NCBI GenBank assembly: GCA_028721415.1
Contig: JAQYIU010000030.1
Span: 1 to 54,920 of the forward strand
Reading direction: 5' to 3'
Length of the DNA: 54,920 nt
Source: Lachnospiraceae bacterium
GTDB taxonomy: Bacteria > Bacillota > Clostridia > Lachnospirales > Lachnospiraceae
Positions 7,334 through 16,284 of the stretch are shown here, in pieces. Numbering within the stretch: position 1 is the stretch's first letter; each line of letters begins with the position of its first letter. The notes beneath the pieces are model-generated. The model ran no database searches. It was not told where the DNA came from and saw nothing but the letters and a program-made list of their open reading frames with translations. A program made the translations under genes and the position numbers.

Positions 7334-9019
7334 GTGAATGCTCACACCATAGATGCAAAAACGTTTCAACAATTGTTTTTGGCCGGTGCAAACCGTATCA
7401 ATTCACAAAAAGACTATATAAATGAATTAAATGTTTTCCCTGTACCGGATGGAGATACAGGAACCAATATGTCACTTACCATTTTATCAGCAGCAAGGGA
7501 AGTAGAAAAGATTGCAGACCCTACGATTGCTACATTATGTAAAGCAATCAGCAGCGGATCCTTAAGAGGCGCCAGAGGAAACTCCGGTGTTATTCTGTCT
7601 CAGCTGTTCCGTGGATTTACAAAAGCAATCTCCAAGGCAGATTCCCTTGGAAAGGAAGAGATTTCCAAAGGCTTTTCCCGTGCGGTTGAGACTGCGTATA
7701 AAGCGGTTATGAAGCCAAAGGAAGGAACAATTCTCACCGTTGCGAAAGGTATGGCAGAGAAAGCAGTAGAACTGGAAGACAGTGATCTTGATCTGATTCC
7801 ATATTGTGAAGAGATTCTTTCCTATGGATATGAAGTGCTTTCAAAGACACCGGATATGCTTCCGGTTCTCAAAGAAGCAGGAGTTGTGGATTCCGGTGGA
7901 CAGGGATTGATGGAAGTCATTCAGGGTGTTGTGGATTCTCTGACTGGTAAGGTGACAGAAATTGTAATTCCGGAAAGTACATCAGCGGTACAGACTCCGG
8001 TTATGGAAAGCAATCCGGCATCTGCGGCAGATATCAAGTTTGGATATTGTACAGAGTTCATCATTATGCTGGATCAACCGATGACAGAACAGGTTGAAAA
8101 AGAATTCAAAGATTATCTGCTGTCAATTGGAGATTCCCTTGTGGTTGTGGCAGATGAAGATATTTGTAAAGTACATGTTCACACCAATCATCCGGGACAG
8201 GCTTTTGAGAAGGCGCTGACCTTTGGTGCTCTATCCAACATGAAGATTGATAACATGCGTCTGGAGCATCAGGAAAAACTGATCAAGGATGCTGAAAAAG
8301 TTGCTGCACAGCAAAGAGAAGAAGAGGCACAGGAAGCAGAAGCATCCAAAGAACCTCCAAAGAATATCGGATTTATCGCCGTTTCTATCGGTGCCGGTCT
8401 TACAGAGATATTCAAAGGACTTGGTGTTGACTACCTCATTGAAGGTGGTCAGACAATGAATCCGAGTACAGAAGATATGCTCAACGCGATCGATCAGGTG
8501 AACGCAGAGAATATTTTCATCCTTCCGAATAACAAAAATATCATTCTTGCTGCAGAGCAGGCAAGAGATCTTACGGAAGATAAAAATATCATTGTTCTTC
8601 CGACTAAGACAATTCCGCAGGGAATTGCAGCGATGATCGGTTATCTGGCAGATGCCGATGTGGAAGAGAATAAAGAAAACATGATGGATAGTTATCAGGA
8701 TATTTCCAGCGGTCAGGTTACTTATGCTGTTCGTGATACTGCTATTAATGGAAAAGAAATCCATAATGGGGATATCATGGGAATTGATGATGATGGTATC
8801 GAGGCAGTAGGTACTGATGTTGAGGAAACTACACTGGAGTTGCTTGACCATATGGTAGATGAAGAATCAGAATTAGTATGTCTGTATTATGGTGAAGATG
8901 TGACAAAAGAACAGGCAGTGGAACTGGCAGATGCCATTGAGGAGAAATATCCGGAACTGGAAGTTGAAACAAACTTCGGTGGACAGCCGATTTATTACTA
9001 TATGTTATCCGTTGAATAA
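7334..9019 (+). CDS. fakA: Fatty acid kinase FakA-like / DAK2 domain protein (YloV)
   Basis: 561 aa. The N-terminal DAK2 (dihydroxyacetone kinase L-type) domain (about 10-200) carries FPVPDGDTGTNMSLT, the nucleotide/Mg binding motif, and GARGNSGVILSQL. The middle and C-terminal part (about 230-560) matches the FakA-type extension. With a FakB partner it phosphorylates exogenous fatty acids to acyl-phosphate, the substrate used by PlsX/PlsY. Initiation is at GTG 7334, 7 nt after AGGAGG. No fakB is visible in the window. Confidence 0.92.
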   Translation: MNAHTIDAKTFQQLFLAGANRINSQKDYINELNVFPVPDGDTGTNMSLTILSAAREVEKIADPTIATLCKAISSGSLRGARGNSGVILSQLFRGFTKAISKADSLGKEEISKGFSRAVETAYKAVMKPKEGTILTVAKGMAEKAVELEDSDLDLIPYCEEILSYGYEVLSKTPDMLPVLKEAGVVDSGGQGLMEVIQGVVDSLTGKVTEIVIPESTSAVQTPVMESNPASAADIKFGYCTEFIIMLDQPMTEQVEKEFKDYLLSIGDSLVVVADEDICKVHVHTNHPGQAFEKALTFGALSNMKIDNMRLEHQEKLIKDAEKVAAQQREEEAQEAEASKEPPKNIGFIAVSIGAGLTEIFKGLGVDYLIEGGQTMNPSTEDMLNAIDQVNAENIFILPNNKNIILAAEQARDLTEDKNIIVLPTKTIPQGIAAMIGYLADADVEENKENMMDSYQDISSGQVTYAVRDTAINGKEIHNGDIMGIDDDGIEAVGTDVEETTLELLDHMVDEESELVCLYYGEDVTKEQAVELADAIEEKYPELEVETNFGGQPIYYYMLSVE

Positions 9020-9030
9020 TACAGATTTTA

Positions 9031-9063
9031 AAAAGCTGACTTCACAAAGAGTCAGCTTTTTTA
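9031..9063 (+). terminator. Rho-independent terminator after fakA
   Basis: AAAAGCTGACT (9031-9041), 8-nt loop, AGTCAGCTTTT (9050-9060) and further T. recG begins only 40 nt later, so it may be partly read-through or have its own promoter. Confidence 0.85.
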
Positions 9064-9102
9064 TTTATTAATCATAGAAAATACTTTTCAGGAGGTGGGA
9101 CT

Positions 9103-11130
9103 ATGGAGGATAATCGCTCTGTTCGAACCATAAAAGGAATTGGAGAGAAAACAGAGAAACTTCTGAAAAAACTGAATATTGAATCGGTGGAAGATTTGGT
9201 CCATCATTATCCAAGATGTTATATGGCTTATCCGGAACCCATTGAGGTGAGTGATATGAAAACAGGGCAACGATGTTCTGTTTGTTGTGAAATATCATCA
9301 CCGGTTCATATGAAAACAGCAGGAAGATTAAAGATATGCACCTGTCTGGGAGCCGATCAATCGGGACAGATCTTCTTTCGATGGTTCAATATGCCTTATT
9401 TGAGAAATAGCCTGAAACAGGGAGAAGTCTATATTTTTACAGGAACGCCGGTATATAAAAATGGACGTATGATGATTGAACAGCCGGAATATTGTTCTGC
9501 CGAAAAGTATGAGAAGATGATGGAAACTTATCAGCCTATCTATCCCCTGACCACCGGTTTGTCAAATAAGACGATACGGAAAGCCCAGGCGGCGGCTTTT
9601 GAGGAATACAGAGCAGAGGAATTTCTGCCGGAAAATGTTAGGACTTATTATGATCTCGAAGATGAGGCTCAAGCATTATATGAGATTCATTTTCCTTCTG
9701 GGACAGAGTGTTTGATCGAAGCCAGAAAGAGGATTATTTTTGATGAATTTTTTCGCTTTTTCAGTGCTCTTGCATTGGTAAAAGAAAAAGAACATCAGGC
9801 ATTGAATCATTACGTAATCCATATGGACGAATCAATTCGGCAATTTGTGACTGAACTCCCGTATGAACTTACCGGAGCCCAAAAGCGTACCTTACAGGAT
9901 ATCCGCAATGATCTGGCAGGAACCATGGCAATGAATCGACTGATTCAGGGAGATGTTGGTTCCGGTAAAACTATTGTAGCGTTGATCGCACTGTATGCTG
10001 CTGTCAGAAACGGGTATCAGGGAGCGCTCATGGCACCGACGGAAGTTCTGGCAGAACAGCATTATGATAATTTTCAGAAAATGCTTGAAAAAAGGGGCGT
10101 AAGAATCGGATTGCTGATGGGTTCCATGAAGGCTGCTGAAAAAAGGCAGGTTAAAAAATTATGTGAAAATGGGGAGATTGATATATTGATTGGAACCCAT
10201 GCGGTGATACAACAGGATGTCATGTTTCAGAACCTTGCCCTGGTTGTGACGGATGAGCAGCATCGGTTTGGAGTAAAACAGAGAGATTCATTTATGAAAA
10301 AAGGAAAAGAACCTCATGTGCTTGTTATGAGTGCGACACCGATTCCTCGAACGCTGGGTATGATTCTCTATAGAGATCTGGATGTGAGTGTTATGAATGA
10401 ACTGCCGGCTTCCCGTCTGCCTATCAAAAACTGTGTGGTAAATCAAAATTACAGGATGACGGCATGGGATTTTATTAAAAAACAGGTAGCTGAAGGACAT
10501 CAGGCCTATGTGATCTGTCCGATGATCGAAGAAAGTGAAACGATGGATCTGGAAAATGTGACGGCCTACGGTTCGATGCTATCACAAGCTTTACCGCCCT
10601 CTGTTCGGGTGGGGGTTCTCAATGGAAAAATGTCACCTGCCGAAAAGACAGAAGTGATGGAAGCCTTCGCAGCAAATGAGATCCATGTTCTTGTCTCCAC
10701 AACGGTGGTGGAAGTCGGTATTGATGTGCCAAATGCAACAGTAATGCTCATTGAAAATGCAGAGCGATTCGGACTTGCACAGCTTCATCAGCTTCGAGGA
10801 CGTGTTGGCCGTGGAAAAAGCCAATCTTACTGTATTTTTATATCCGGTTCGGAACAGAAAGAGGCGATGGAGCGATTATCAGTAGTAGGTAAATCCAATG
10901 ATGGGTTTTATATTGCCAATGAGGATCTGAAATTAAGAGGGCCCGGTGATTTTTTTGGAACCAGACAGAGTGGAACCATGAATTTTGCTCTCGGTGATAT
11001 TTACAAAAATGCCGATATTATGAAAGCAGCTGCAGAGGCAGTGGATTACTTAAAAACAACGGATTATAATTTTCGAAAAATCCATCAGTATTTACTGGAA
11101 AATGACCTGAATTATGCAAGGAATTTGTAA
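9103..11130 (+). CDS. recG: ATP-dependent DNA helicase RecG
   Basis: 675 aa. Superfamily 2 helicase that remodels stalled replication forks and branch-migrates Holliday junctions. It has an N-terminal wedge/OB domain (about 60-150), Walker A GDVGSGKT at about 283, the Walker B variant DEQH at about 384 (typical of RecG), SATPIPRT, and the C-terminal QLRGRVGRG motif VI with the TRQSG end segment. ATG 9103 follows AGGAGG. It follows fakA as in B. subtilis (yloV-recG). Confidence 0.97.
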   Translation: MEDNRSVRTIKGIGEKTEKLLKKLNIESVEDLVHHYPRCYMAYPEPIEVSDMKTGQRCSVCCEISSPVHMKTAGRLKICTCLGADQSGQIFFRWFNMPYLRNSLKQGEVYIFTGTPVYKNGRMMIEQPEYCSAEKYEKMMETYQPIYPLTTGLSNKTIRKAQAAAFEEYRAEEFLPENVRTYYDLEDEAQALYEIHFPSGTECLIEARKRIIFDEFFRFFSALALVKEKEHQALNHYVIHMDESIRQFVTELPYELTGAQKRTLQDIRNDLAGTMAMNRLIQGDVGSGKTIVALIALYAAVRNGYQGALMAPTEVLAEQHYDNFQKMLEKRGVRIGLLMGSMKAAEKRQVKKLCENGEIDILIGTHAVIQQDVMFQNLALVVTDEQHRFGVKQRDSFMKKGKEPHVLVMSATPIPRTLGMILYRDLDVSVMNELPASRLPIKNCVVNQNYRMTAWDFIKKQVAEGHQAYVICPMIEESETMDLENVTAYGSMLSQALPPSVRVGVLNGKMSPAEKTEVMEAFAANEIHVLVSTTVVEVGIDVPNATVMLIENAERFGLAQLHQLRGRVGRGKSQSYCIFISGSEQKEAMERLSVVGKSNDGFYIANEDLKLRGPGDFFGTRQSGTMNFALGDIYKNADIMKAAAEAVDYLKTTDYNFRKIHQYLLENDLNYARNL

Positions 11131-11149
11131 CAAGATCATCGTTTCTTTC

Positions 11150-11177
11150 TTGACAAAAAGACAGGATATTATACAAT
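11150..11177 (+). promoter_or_regulatory. SigA-type promoter for rsmD-coaD
   Basis: TTGACA (11150-11155), 16-nt spacer, TACAAT (11172-11177), about 45 nt before the rsmD start. Confidence 0.65.
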
Positions 11178-11220
11178 AAAAGAAATAAATATATTTATCA
11201 TAGAATGGAATAGAGATATT

Positions 11221-11772
11221 ATGAGAGTAATTGCCGGTAAGGCCCGACATTTAAAACTTAAGACAATGGAAGGCATGAATACCAGGCCCACAACAGACCG
11301 AATTAAAGAAACGTTATTTAATATGCTTTCGTTCCGTGTTGAGGGTAGCCGTTTTCTGGACCTGTTCAGTGGAAGCGGTGCTATCGGGATCGAGGCTCTG
11401 AGCCGAGGAGCAAAGGAAGCAGTGTTCGTGGAGAACAATAGAAAAGCAGCCAACTGCATTCGAGATAATCTGAAGTTCACTCATCTGGAAGAAGATGCGA
11501 TTCTGATTGAAAAAGATGTGACTGCTGCTCTCCATTATCTGGAGGAACAGGGAGAGATTTTTGACTACATTTTCATGGATCCTCCATATGGAAAGCTTTT
11601 GGAAAAACAAGTTCTCTGTTTTCTGGATCAATCCCATCTTTGTGATGAGAATACAACGATCATTGTTGAGTCTGATCTTAAAACAGACTTTGCATATCTG
11701 AATCAGACAGATTTTCGCATAATCAAAGAAAAGAGATACAAGACCAACAAGCATACCTTTATCGGCTTGTGA
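11221..11772 (+). CDS. rsmD: 16S rRNA (guanine(966)-N2)-methyltransferase RsmD
   Basis: 183 aa Rossmann-fold SAM-dependent methyltransferase that modifies G966 of 16S rRNA. It shows MRVIAGKARH at the start, the SAM-binding FLDLFSGSGAIGIEALSRGA, and the catalytic DPPY motif at about residue 120. The upstream ribosome binding site is weak (GAGATATT). It is followed by coaD, the ylbH-ylbI pairing found across Firmicutes. Confidence 0.95.
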   Translation: MRVIAGKARHLKLKTMEGMNTRPTTDRIKETLFNMLSFRVEGSRFLDLFSGSGAIGIEALSRGAKEAVFVENNRKAANCIRDNLKFTHLEEDAILIEKDVTAALHYLEEQGEIFDYIFMDPPYGKLLEKQVLCFLDQSHLCDENTTIIVESDLKTDFAYLNQTDFRIIKEKRYKTNKHTFIGL

Positions 11773-11813
11773 TAAGAGGAAGATGAAAAGAGACAGAGGA
11801 AGGAAATATAATT

Positions 11814-12299
11814 ATGACAACAGCAATTTATCCGGGAAGCTTTGACCCGATTACCTATGGACATCTGGATATTATCAAGCGTTCTTCGGAGGTTTTTGAT
11901 AAAGTAATTGTGGGAGTTTTAAAAAATCAGACGAAAAATCCTCTTTTTGAATTTGAAGAGAGGGTTGAGATGATTCGCGAAGTTACAAAAGAGTATTCGA
12001 ATGTGGAGATTGCATCCTATCATGGACTTCTTGTAGATTTTACAAAAGAGATGAATGCAGATGTGATCGTTCGAGGCATTCGTGCAGTTTCAGATTTTGA
12101 ATATGAGTTGATGATGGCTCAGACTAACAAGCAGCTCAATCCGAATATTGAGACGATGTTTTTTGCCACCAGTTCCAAATATTCTTTTTTAAGTTCAAGT
12201 ACCGTGAGAGAACTTGCTTATTTTGACGGGGATATCACACAGTTTGTACCGGAATATGTGAGCAAAAAAGTATATGAAAAAGTGAAAAAAATGAAATAA
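11814..12299 (+). CDS. coaD: Phosphopantetheine adenylyltransferase
   Basis: 161 aa. Penultimate step of coenzyme A synthesis: 4'-phosphopantetheine + ATP to dephospho-CoA. It has the nucleotidyltransferase signature [16 protein letters not shown] (T/HxGH) near the N-terminus, [13 protein letters not shown] in the middle and SSSTVREL near the C-terminus. The length is standard. ATG 11814 follows GGAAGGAAATATAATT. Confidence 0.97.
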   Translation: MTTAIYPGSFDPITYGHLDIIKRSSEVFDKVIVGVLKNQTKNPLFEFEERVEMIREVTKEYSNVEIASYHGLLVDFTKEMNADVIVRGIRAVSDFEYELMMAQTNKQLNPNIETMFFATSSKYSFLSSSTVRELAYFDGDITQFVPEYVSKKVYEKVKKMK

Positions 12300-12330
12300 A
12301 GATGGAGAGATCCATGGAGGTAGGAGAAGT

Positions 12331-12936
12331 ATGAATATTGACCAGTTAATTGAAGAAATCGAAGTCTATGTTGACAATTGTAAATCTGCCGGTATGCTGG
12401 GCGGCGGGAGCATGATCAAATTAAATCGGGAAGAGCTTCTCGCCATGTTGGAAGAACTTCGCACACAGCTTCCAAAAGAATTGTCTGAGAGCAGACAGGT
12501 ACTGAAAACAAGAGAATCTATCATTGCGGATGCCAGATCGAAGGCGGATCGTATCGTGCAGGATGCAGCAGCCGAAGCCGGCATTATGATTGATGATAAC
12601 GAGATTGTGAATCTTGCCAATATGAGAGCAGAGGAGATCATCAAGAACGCGCAGGATGAGGCTGATGATATTATGGCCAAAGCAAGAGAAAGTGCCAGAG
12701 CACTTCAGACCGGTGCCCTGGAATATACTCAGAGCATGATGGGTGGTCTGGAGTATATGTACAGTAATATGGTAGAACAGGAGAAACAGTATTTTAATTC
12801 CGTGATTGCCAAATTACAGGAAGAACATAAACAGATTCTGGAAGACAAGCATGAGATTGATCTTCAGTTAGGATATGGAACCAGAACTGCCCGCAGCAAA
12901 GAAGACTTTGAGAAAAAAGAAGAAGAAGAGCAATAG
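12331..12936 (+). CDS. Coiled-coil protein, V-ATPase subunit H/DivIVA-like
   Basis: 201 aa, almost entirely helical and charged. After a short N-terminal part with LGGGSMIKLNREEL, a long heptad-rich stretch (about 50-180) includes alternating acidic and Ala-rich segments. The tail is extremely acidic (KKEEEEQ). Proteins of this type are often labelled ATP-synthase-subunit-like and are commonly found beside coaD/ylbJ; the true role is unknown, possibly a cytoskeletal or division scaffold. The last 69 nt overlap the 3' end of ylbJ on the other strand. Confidence 0.75.
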   Translation: MNIDQLIEEIEVYVDNCKSAGMLGGGSMIKLNREELLAMLEELRTQLPKELSESRQVLKTRESIIADARSKADRIVQDAAAEAGIMIDDNEIVNLANMRAEEIIKNAQDEADDIMAKARESARALQTGALEYTQSMMGGLEYMYSNMVEQEKQYFNSVIAKLQEEHKQILEDKHEIDLQLGYGTRTARSKEDFEKKEEEEQ

Positions 12937-13854
12937 AACTGCGGAAAGAATGGCAGTTTTCCATTTCGTATTTACATAAGATTTCAGGGAGAGGTCAGAT
13001 TCCGATATGATCGTATAGACCTGTGCTATAGTACATAAGCCGCCAAAGGATACTGAGGCGGCTAAAACTATTCCACGGAAGATTCCATGTATCTCCGTCA
13101 TAGATGCAATCTGATCAATACCAGCGGTGATTTCCAGATTTGCCAGAATAATCTTAAAAAAAGTTCTGTCAAAGACAGGCAGATGCATGGTCAAGCCAAA
13201 CAAAATAGCAAATAACATCATGTAGATACCAATGGTGAAAATGATTTCCAGGGAAGAAATCCATATTTCACGGATGGAACCTTTTTCAGAAGAAGAGTTT
13301 AATAACCCTTTTTTCTGAGAAAAACCATGATAATCAATCTGGATTTTCTCTGAGAAGATTTCTTTTCCAAAATACAGCAGAACCGGAACATAGAGTGAGA
13401 TGGAAAAAAGCCACCAGGTTATCCCTTTATATCCGGTGAGAGGACGAACATATCCCATCAGAAACATCGGACTTACAAAAGAGCAGAGTGGAAGAAGATG
13501 TTCGGCAGTTTCTTTCGTTATAATTTTACGGTCGTAAAAATATTTAACGAACACGGCTCCTACAGGGAAACCGGAAGCCAGTCCCAGAAAAAGGATGGAT
13601 GCCGCTACTGCCAGAGAAGGATGTTTTGGCATCGCTGTTTGGGATAACTGAAAAATGAGGCTGGGGACATCATAATGAATCCAGAATCTGGACAGAATAA
13701 TAAATGGAAATAAAACAGGAACAACGGAGACTGCCCAGGAATGCAGACCGTCTGTAGCGGAACATCGAACCAGATCGGAATGTGTTATTAATAGAAAAAA
13801 GGTGATAATACAGAGTATCTGACATATCCGGAAAACAGAAATACGGATATTCAT
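12868..13854 (-). CDS. ylbJ: Sporulation integral membrane protein YlbJ
   Basis: 328 aa, about eight membrane segments, Gate/nucleoside-recognition type. Features include SWAVSVVPVLFPFIILSRF, GLASGFPVGAVFV and LLPLCSFVSPMFLMGYV, typical of YlbJ. In B. subtilis it is a SigE-dependent protein required for normal spore coat/cortex formation. The start follows AAAGGACGTCAAACA on the minus strand. The 3' end runs 69 nt into the oppositely transcribed coiled-coil gene, where the poly-Phe end of the last helix is antisense to the poly-Glu tail. Confidence 0.9.
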   Translation of the reverse strand: MNIRISVFRICQILCIITFFLLITHSDLVRCSATDGLHSWAVSVVPVLFPFIILSRFWIHYDVPSLIFQLSQTAMPKHPSLAVAASILFLGLASGFPVGAVFVKYFYDRKIITKETAEHLLPLCSFVSPMFLMGYVRPLTGYKGITWWLFSISLYVPVLLYFGKEIFSEKIQIDYHGFSQKKGLLNSSSEKGSIREIWISSLEIIFTIGIYMMLFAILFGLTMHLPVFDRTFFKIILANLEITAGIDQIASMTEIHGIFRGIVLAASVSFGGLCTIAQVYTIISESDLSLKSYVNTKWKTAILSAVLLLFFFFFLKVFFAAGSSGSIS

Positions 13855-13928
13855 TGTTTGACGTCCTTTCGAATCTCAGATTCTCTAAAATATATGAGAA
13901 AAATAGAAGGAAGATTCACAAAATTTTC

Positions 13929-13957
13929 TTGACAAGCCAATTACATATGTGTATAAT
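13929..13957 (+). promoter_or_regulatory. Consensus SigA promoter for the YceD gene and rpmF
   Basis: TTGACA (13929-13934), exactly 17 nt, TATAAT (13952-13957): a perfect match to the vegetative consensus, in the divergent gap between ylbJ and the YceD gene. Confidence 0.92.
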
Positions 13958-13991
13958 ACCAAGAGTATGAGTACGAAAGGTTGCTGATATT

Positions 13992-14510
13992 ATGACAATT
14001 AATATATCGGAGATCTTGGCTAATCCATCTGTAGTTAAGGAATTCAAGGTGGAGCCCGAGTTCACTGCGTTGCAGTTGAAATACAATGCGTACCCTGTCA
14101 GTCATAAAGAATCCTTTATTCTGACAGTTTCCAAAGAAGAAGGAAAGTTACACATTGCGGGTGATACGGAGATAAAACTTATGATTCCATGTGATCGTTG
14201 TTTAGAAGAAGTTGAACTTGGTTTTCCGATTCATATCGATGACCGTTGGAATCCGGATAAAGAATCAGATGGCATTGAAGACGTTGATGAACACAGTTTC
14301 ATGGATGGATGTATACTGGATGTAGACAAGCTCGTTGCTGACGAGATTGTGGTTGCACTCCCTACGAAGGTTCTTTGTAAAGAAGATTGTAAAGGATTGT
14401 GCAGCGTCTGCGGAACGAATCTGAACTACGGTACCTGTGATTGTGACCGACAAGTTCTTGATCCGCGCATGGCGGCTATCCAGGATATCTTTCGTAACTT
14501 TAACGAGTAG
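13992..14510 (+). CDS. YceD family protein (DUF177)
   Basis: 172 aa. The family is almost always encoded just upstream of rpmF and is implicated in 23S rRNA/ribosome maturation. It shows the IPCDRCLEEVEL motif in the middle and a C-terminal Cys cluster (CKEDCKGLCSVCG, then CDCD), a probable metal site. ATG 13992 is chosen as the first Met after the consensus promoter; the ribosome binding site is modest. Co-transcribed with rpmF. Confidence 0.93.
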   Translation: MTINISEILANPSVVKEFKVEPEFTALQLKYNAYPVSHKESFILTVSKEEGKLHIAGDTEIKLMIPCDRCLEEVELGFPIHIDDRWNPDKESDGIEDVDEHSFMDGCILDVDKLVADEIVVALPTKVLCKEDCKGLCSVCGTNLNYGTCDCDRQVLDPRMAAIQDIFRNFNE

Positions 14511-14595
14511 TTAATTTTAACACAGAATACAGTAATGAAGAAACAGGTATGCATTCAAACGTCTGTTACAACATTGTGCAAGAGGAGGTGTGACC

Positions 14596-14775
14596 ATGTC
14601 AATTTGTCCAAAGAATAAATCTTCAAAAGGAAGAAGAGACCGCCGTAGAGCAAACTGGAAAATGTCTGCTCCTACATTAGTAAAATGTAGCAAATGTGGA
14701 GCTTTAACAATGCCTCACAGAGTATGTAAAGCATGCGGTTCCTACAATAAAAAAGAAATTATTTCTGCTAACTAA
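14596..14775 (+). CDS. rpmF: 50S ribosomal protein L32
   Basis: 59 aa basic protein, MSICPKNKSSKGRRDRRRA, with a four-Cys zinc knuckle (CSKCG and CKACG). ATG 14596 has AGGAGG at 7 nt; the in-frame GTG at 14590 is too close to it. In most Firmicutes plsX would follow shortly; here about 11 kb of accessory DNA intervenes. Confidence 0.97.
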   Translation: MSICPKNKSSKGRRDRRRANWKMSAPTLVKCSKCGALTMPHRVCKACGSYNKKEIISAN

Positions 14776-14796
14776 TTTTGATTAGAACGCATGAAC

Positions 14797-14831
14797 ACAG
14801 GGTTTGGAAAAATTCCAGACCCTGTTTTTTT
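14797..14831 (+). terminator. Rho-independent terminator after rpmF
   Basis: CAGGGTTTGGAA (14798-14809), short loop, TTCCAGACCCTG, then seven T. One internal mismatch in a 12-bp stem. Confidence 0.88.
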
Positions 14832-15023
14832 GTGATTTTAACCTTTACTTTAAAGAAAAGGAGGGCTGTCTAAAAACTTGACAAAATACTATATGAACAC
14901 GACAAATTAGTGAAGAAAAACAATAGCCCACGAACACAGACTTTATCATTTTTTCTTTAAAAAAGAAGAAAAAAATGGTATACTTAGCGATATAATTTTC
15001 TGAGCTTTGGCTGTATAGTAAAA

Positions 15024-15113
15024 ATGAAGCCTACCCGCCTAAAACGGGCGATCAGTAAGGATGCTATAGGAAGCACGAGACTTCATTGGTGTGAGGATTC
15101 ATACTATTTGTTT
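15024..15113 (+). mobile_element. Probable IS200/IS605 (tnpB 3' end / right end) remnant
   Basis: Translation of this segment begins MKPTRLKRAISKDAIGS. From memory, this resembles the C-terminal tail of many TnpB proteins of IS200/IS605 elements in Lachnospiraceae, a region that doubles as the 3' part of the omegaRNA and the right end. Stems CCCG/CGGG and TGAAG/CTTCA are visible. The rest of tnpB is missing, so this is a fossil. The open frame continues into the next gene, whose real start is probably downstream. Confidence 0.4.
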
Positions 15114-15131
15114 TTGAAGGAGGAAAAGAAA

Positions 15132-16259
15132 ATGGTAACTTTAGTTCTTGCAGCCGTGGGTGTTCTGTCTTATCTGGCCTATATCCCATCCTTGACGATA
15201 CAGCAGCTTATAAGTCTTTTTACGGAGTGTCATAATGTGATTGCCTGGATCTGTGCAGTGGCAGCCACCGCTCGGTATTTTTTCTCGGATGACTGGGACG
15301 AGACACTGCCGAAGGTGAGCATGATCGTGATTGATGTAATCGCCGGTGCAGATCTGGCGGTGAAAGCGGTGATGTGGCTGATAGATCTGCTGGGCGGAGG
15401 CCACGAGACGAATGAGATCATTTTCTGGGTGGTATTTCTGCTGATACCGGTGGCACTGCTGATCCTCAATGCACTCTTTTCCAAACGCTATCCAGGGGCG
15501 GCTGCCTCCGAAAAGATGATTACTGTGCTGTTGGGAGCTGAGGCTGCGGTGATCGCACTGAGCTTTCTTCTGTGTTTTACAAACCCGGTAACCAGTCCGT
15601 ATCTGAGCTATAAAGATATGACATTTGTAATTGTGAGTGCGGTAACCGGCATTCAGGAGAATTTTGTCCCTACGTTTGGAAACCTGGCAGAATGGCCCCT
15701 GAGGATGAAGCTTCTGCTGGGTGTCTGCGTCCTGCTGATTCTGGAAAGTTATATGTGTGATATGAGAAAAAGCTTTGTCCGTTTCCTGGATAATGTGATC
15801 TCCAATACCACCTGGTACGTGATCACCATCTATCTGATGCTGGCACTGTTCAAGCTGCGCACCTTTGTTTATCACAGTTTCTGGTATTTCTTCGTGGAAT
15901 TGGCTGTAGTAGTGGCATTCGGATTGGTGGCATATCTGCTTCCCTTTGTACTGCTGTTTCCCAATACGGCAAAAACACTGTCTTCTGCGTTCGGCAGTAT
16001 AGAGAAGAGTATAGGAGAGAAAGAAAGGAAAGTTGTTCCTTCAGATGATCTGGAAGAATATAAGAGATTGAATTCCATCCATTCACTTCCGGAGTTTATC
16101 TATACAGAAGACGGAAAGCTGTTGTCACGCCAGTGGATAGATGGAGATATAGCTGTTTATTTTGATGAGGACAGAAGAGAAGTCATCATAACTGGTGTCG
16201 TTATGTATGGAAATTCAGCAGGTACTAATATTGGAAATGTACACTGGTATACCCATTAG
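15132..16259 (+). CDS. Unknown multi-spanning membrane protein
   Basis: 375 aa starting MVTLVLAAVGVLSYLAYIP, with an AAGGAGG just upstream of ATG 15132. About seven to eight hydrophobic segments occupy residues 1-300. A cytoplasmic-looking C-terminal domain of about 75 aa (VPSDDLEEYKRL..., WIDGDIAVYFDEDRREVII...) follows. No family recognised. An extended frame upstream to 15024 covers transposon-remnant sequence and is not preferred. It is richer in G+C than its neighbours by eye, consistent with horizontal acquisition. Followed by repeat copy C. Confidence 0.65.
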   Translation: MVTLVLAAVGVLSYLAYIPSLTIQQLISLFTECHNVIAWICAVAATARYFFSDDWDETLPKVSMIVIDVIAGADLAVKAVMWLIDLLGGGHETNEIIFWVVFLLIPVALLILNALFSKRYPGAAASEKMITVLLGAEAAVIALSFLLCFTNPVTSPYLSYKDMTFVIVSAVTGIQENFVPTFGNLAEWPLRMKLLLGVCVLLILESYMCDMRKSFVRFLDNVISNTTWYVITIYLMLALFKLRTFVYHSFWYFFVELAVVVAFGLVAYLLPFVLLFPNTAKTLSSAFGSIEKSIGEKERKVVPSDDLEEYKRLNSIHSLPEFIYTEDGKLLSRQWIDGDIAVYFDEDRREVIITGVVMYGNSAGTNIGNVHWYTH

Positions 16260-16284
16260 GCAGGGAAAGAAATATATTTATATC

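Larger units (their letters stand above)
14776..15131. other. Intergenic region with terminator and mobile-element remnants
   Basis: Contents in order: the rpmF terminator; a segment beginning GGGCTGTCTAAAAAC (14873) that ends at AGCCC (14925-14929), resembling an insertion-sequence end; an A/T-rich stretch; and the IS200/IS605-like right-end remnant (about 15024-15113). No intact gene. Confidence 0.55.

Noticed and set aside
14873-14929. GGGCTGTCT...AGCCC as a complete insertion sequence
   Set aside because: Only one short end-like motif pair of 57 nt, no transposase and no duplicated target; kept only as a note in the intergenic entry.
15024-15110. Possible riboswitch (c-di-GMP or other) before the membrane protein
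   Set aside because: The CCCG/CGGG stem and nearby bases do not match the conserved core of any riboswitch class I can recall; the IS605 right-end reading fits better.
15141-15875. 244-aa open frame antisense to the unknown membrane protein
   Set aside because: Gln/His-rich shadow of a hydrophobic coding region; the sense frame has the ribosome binding site.
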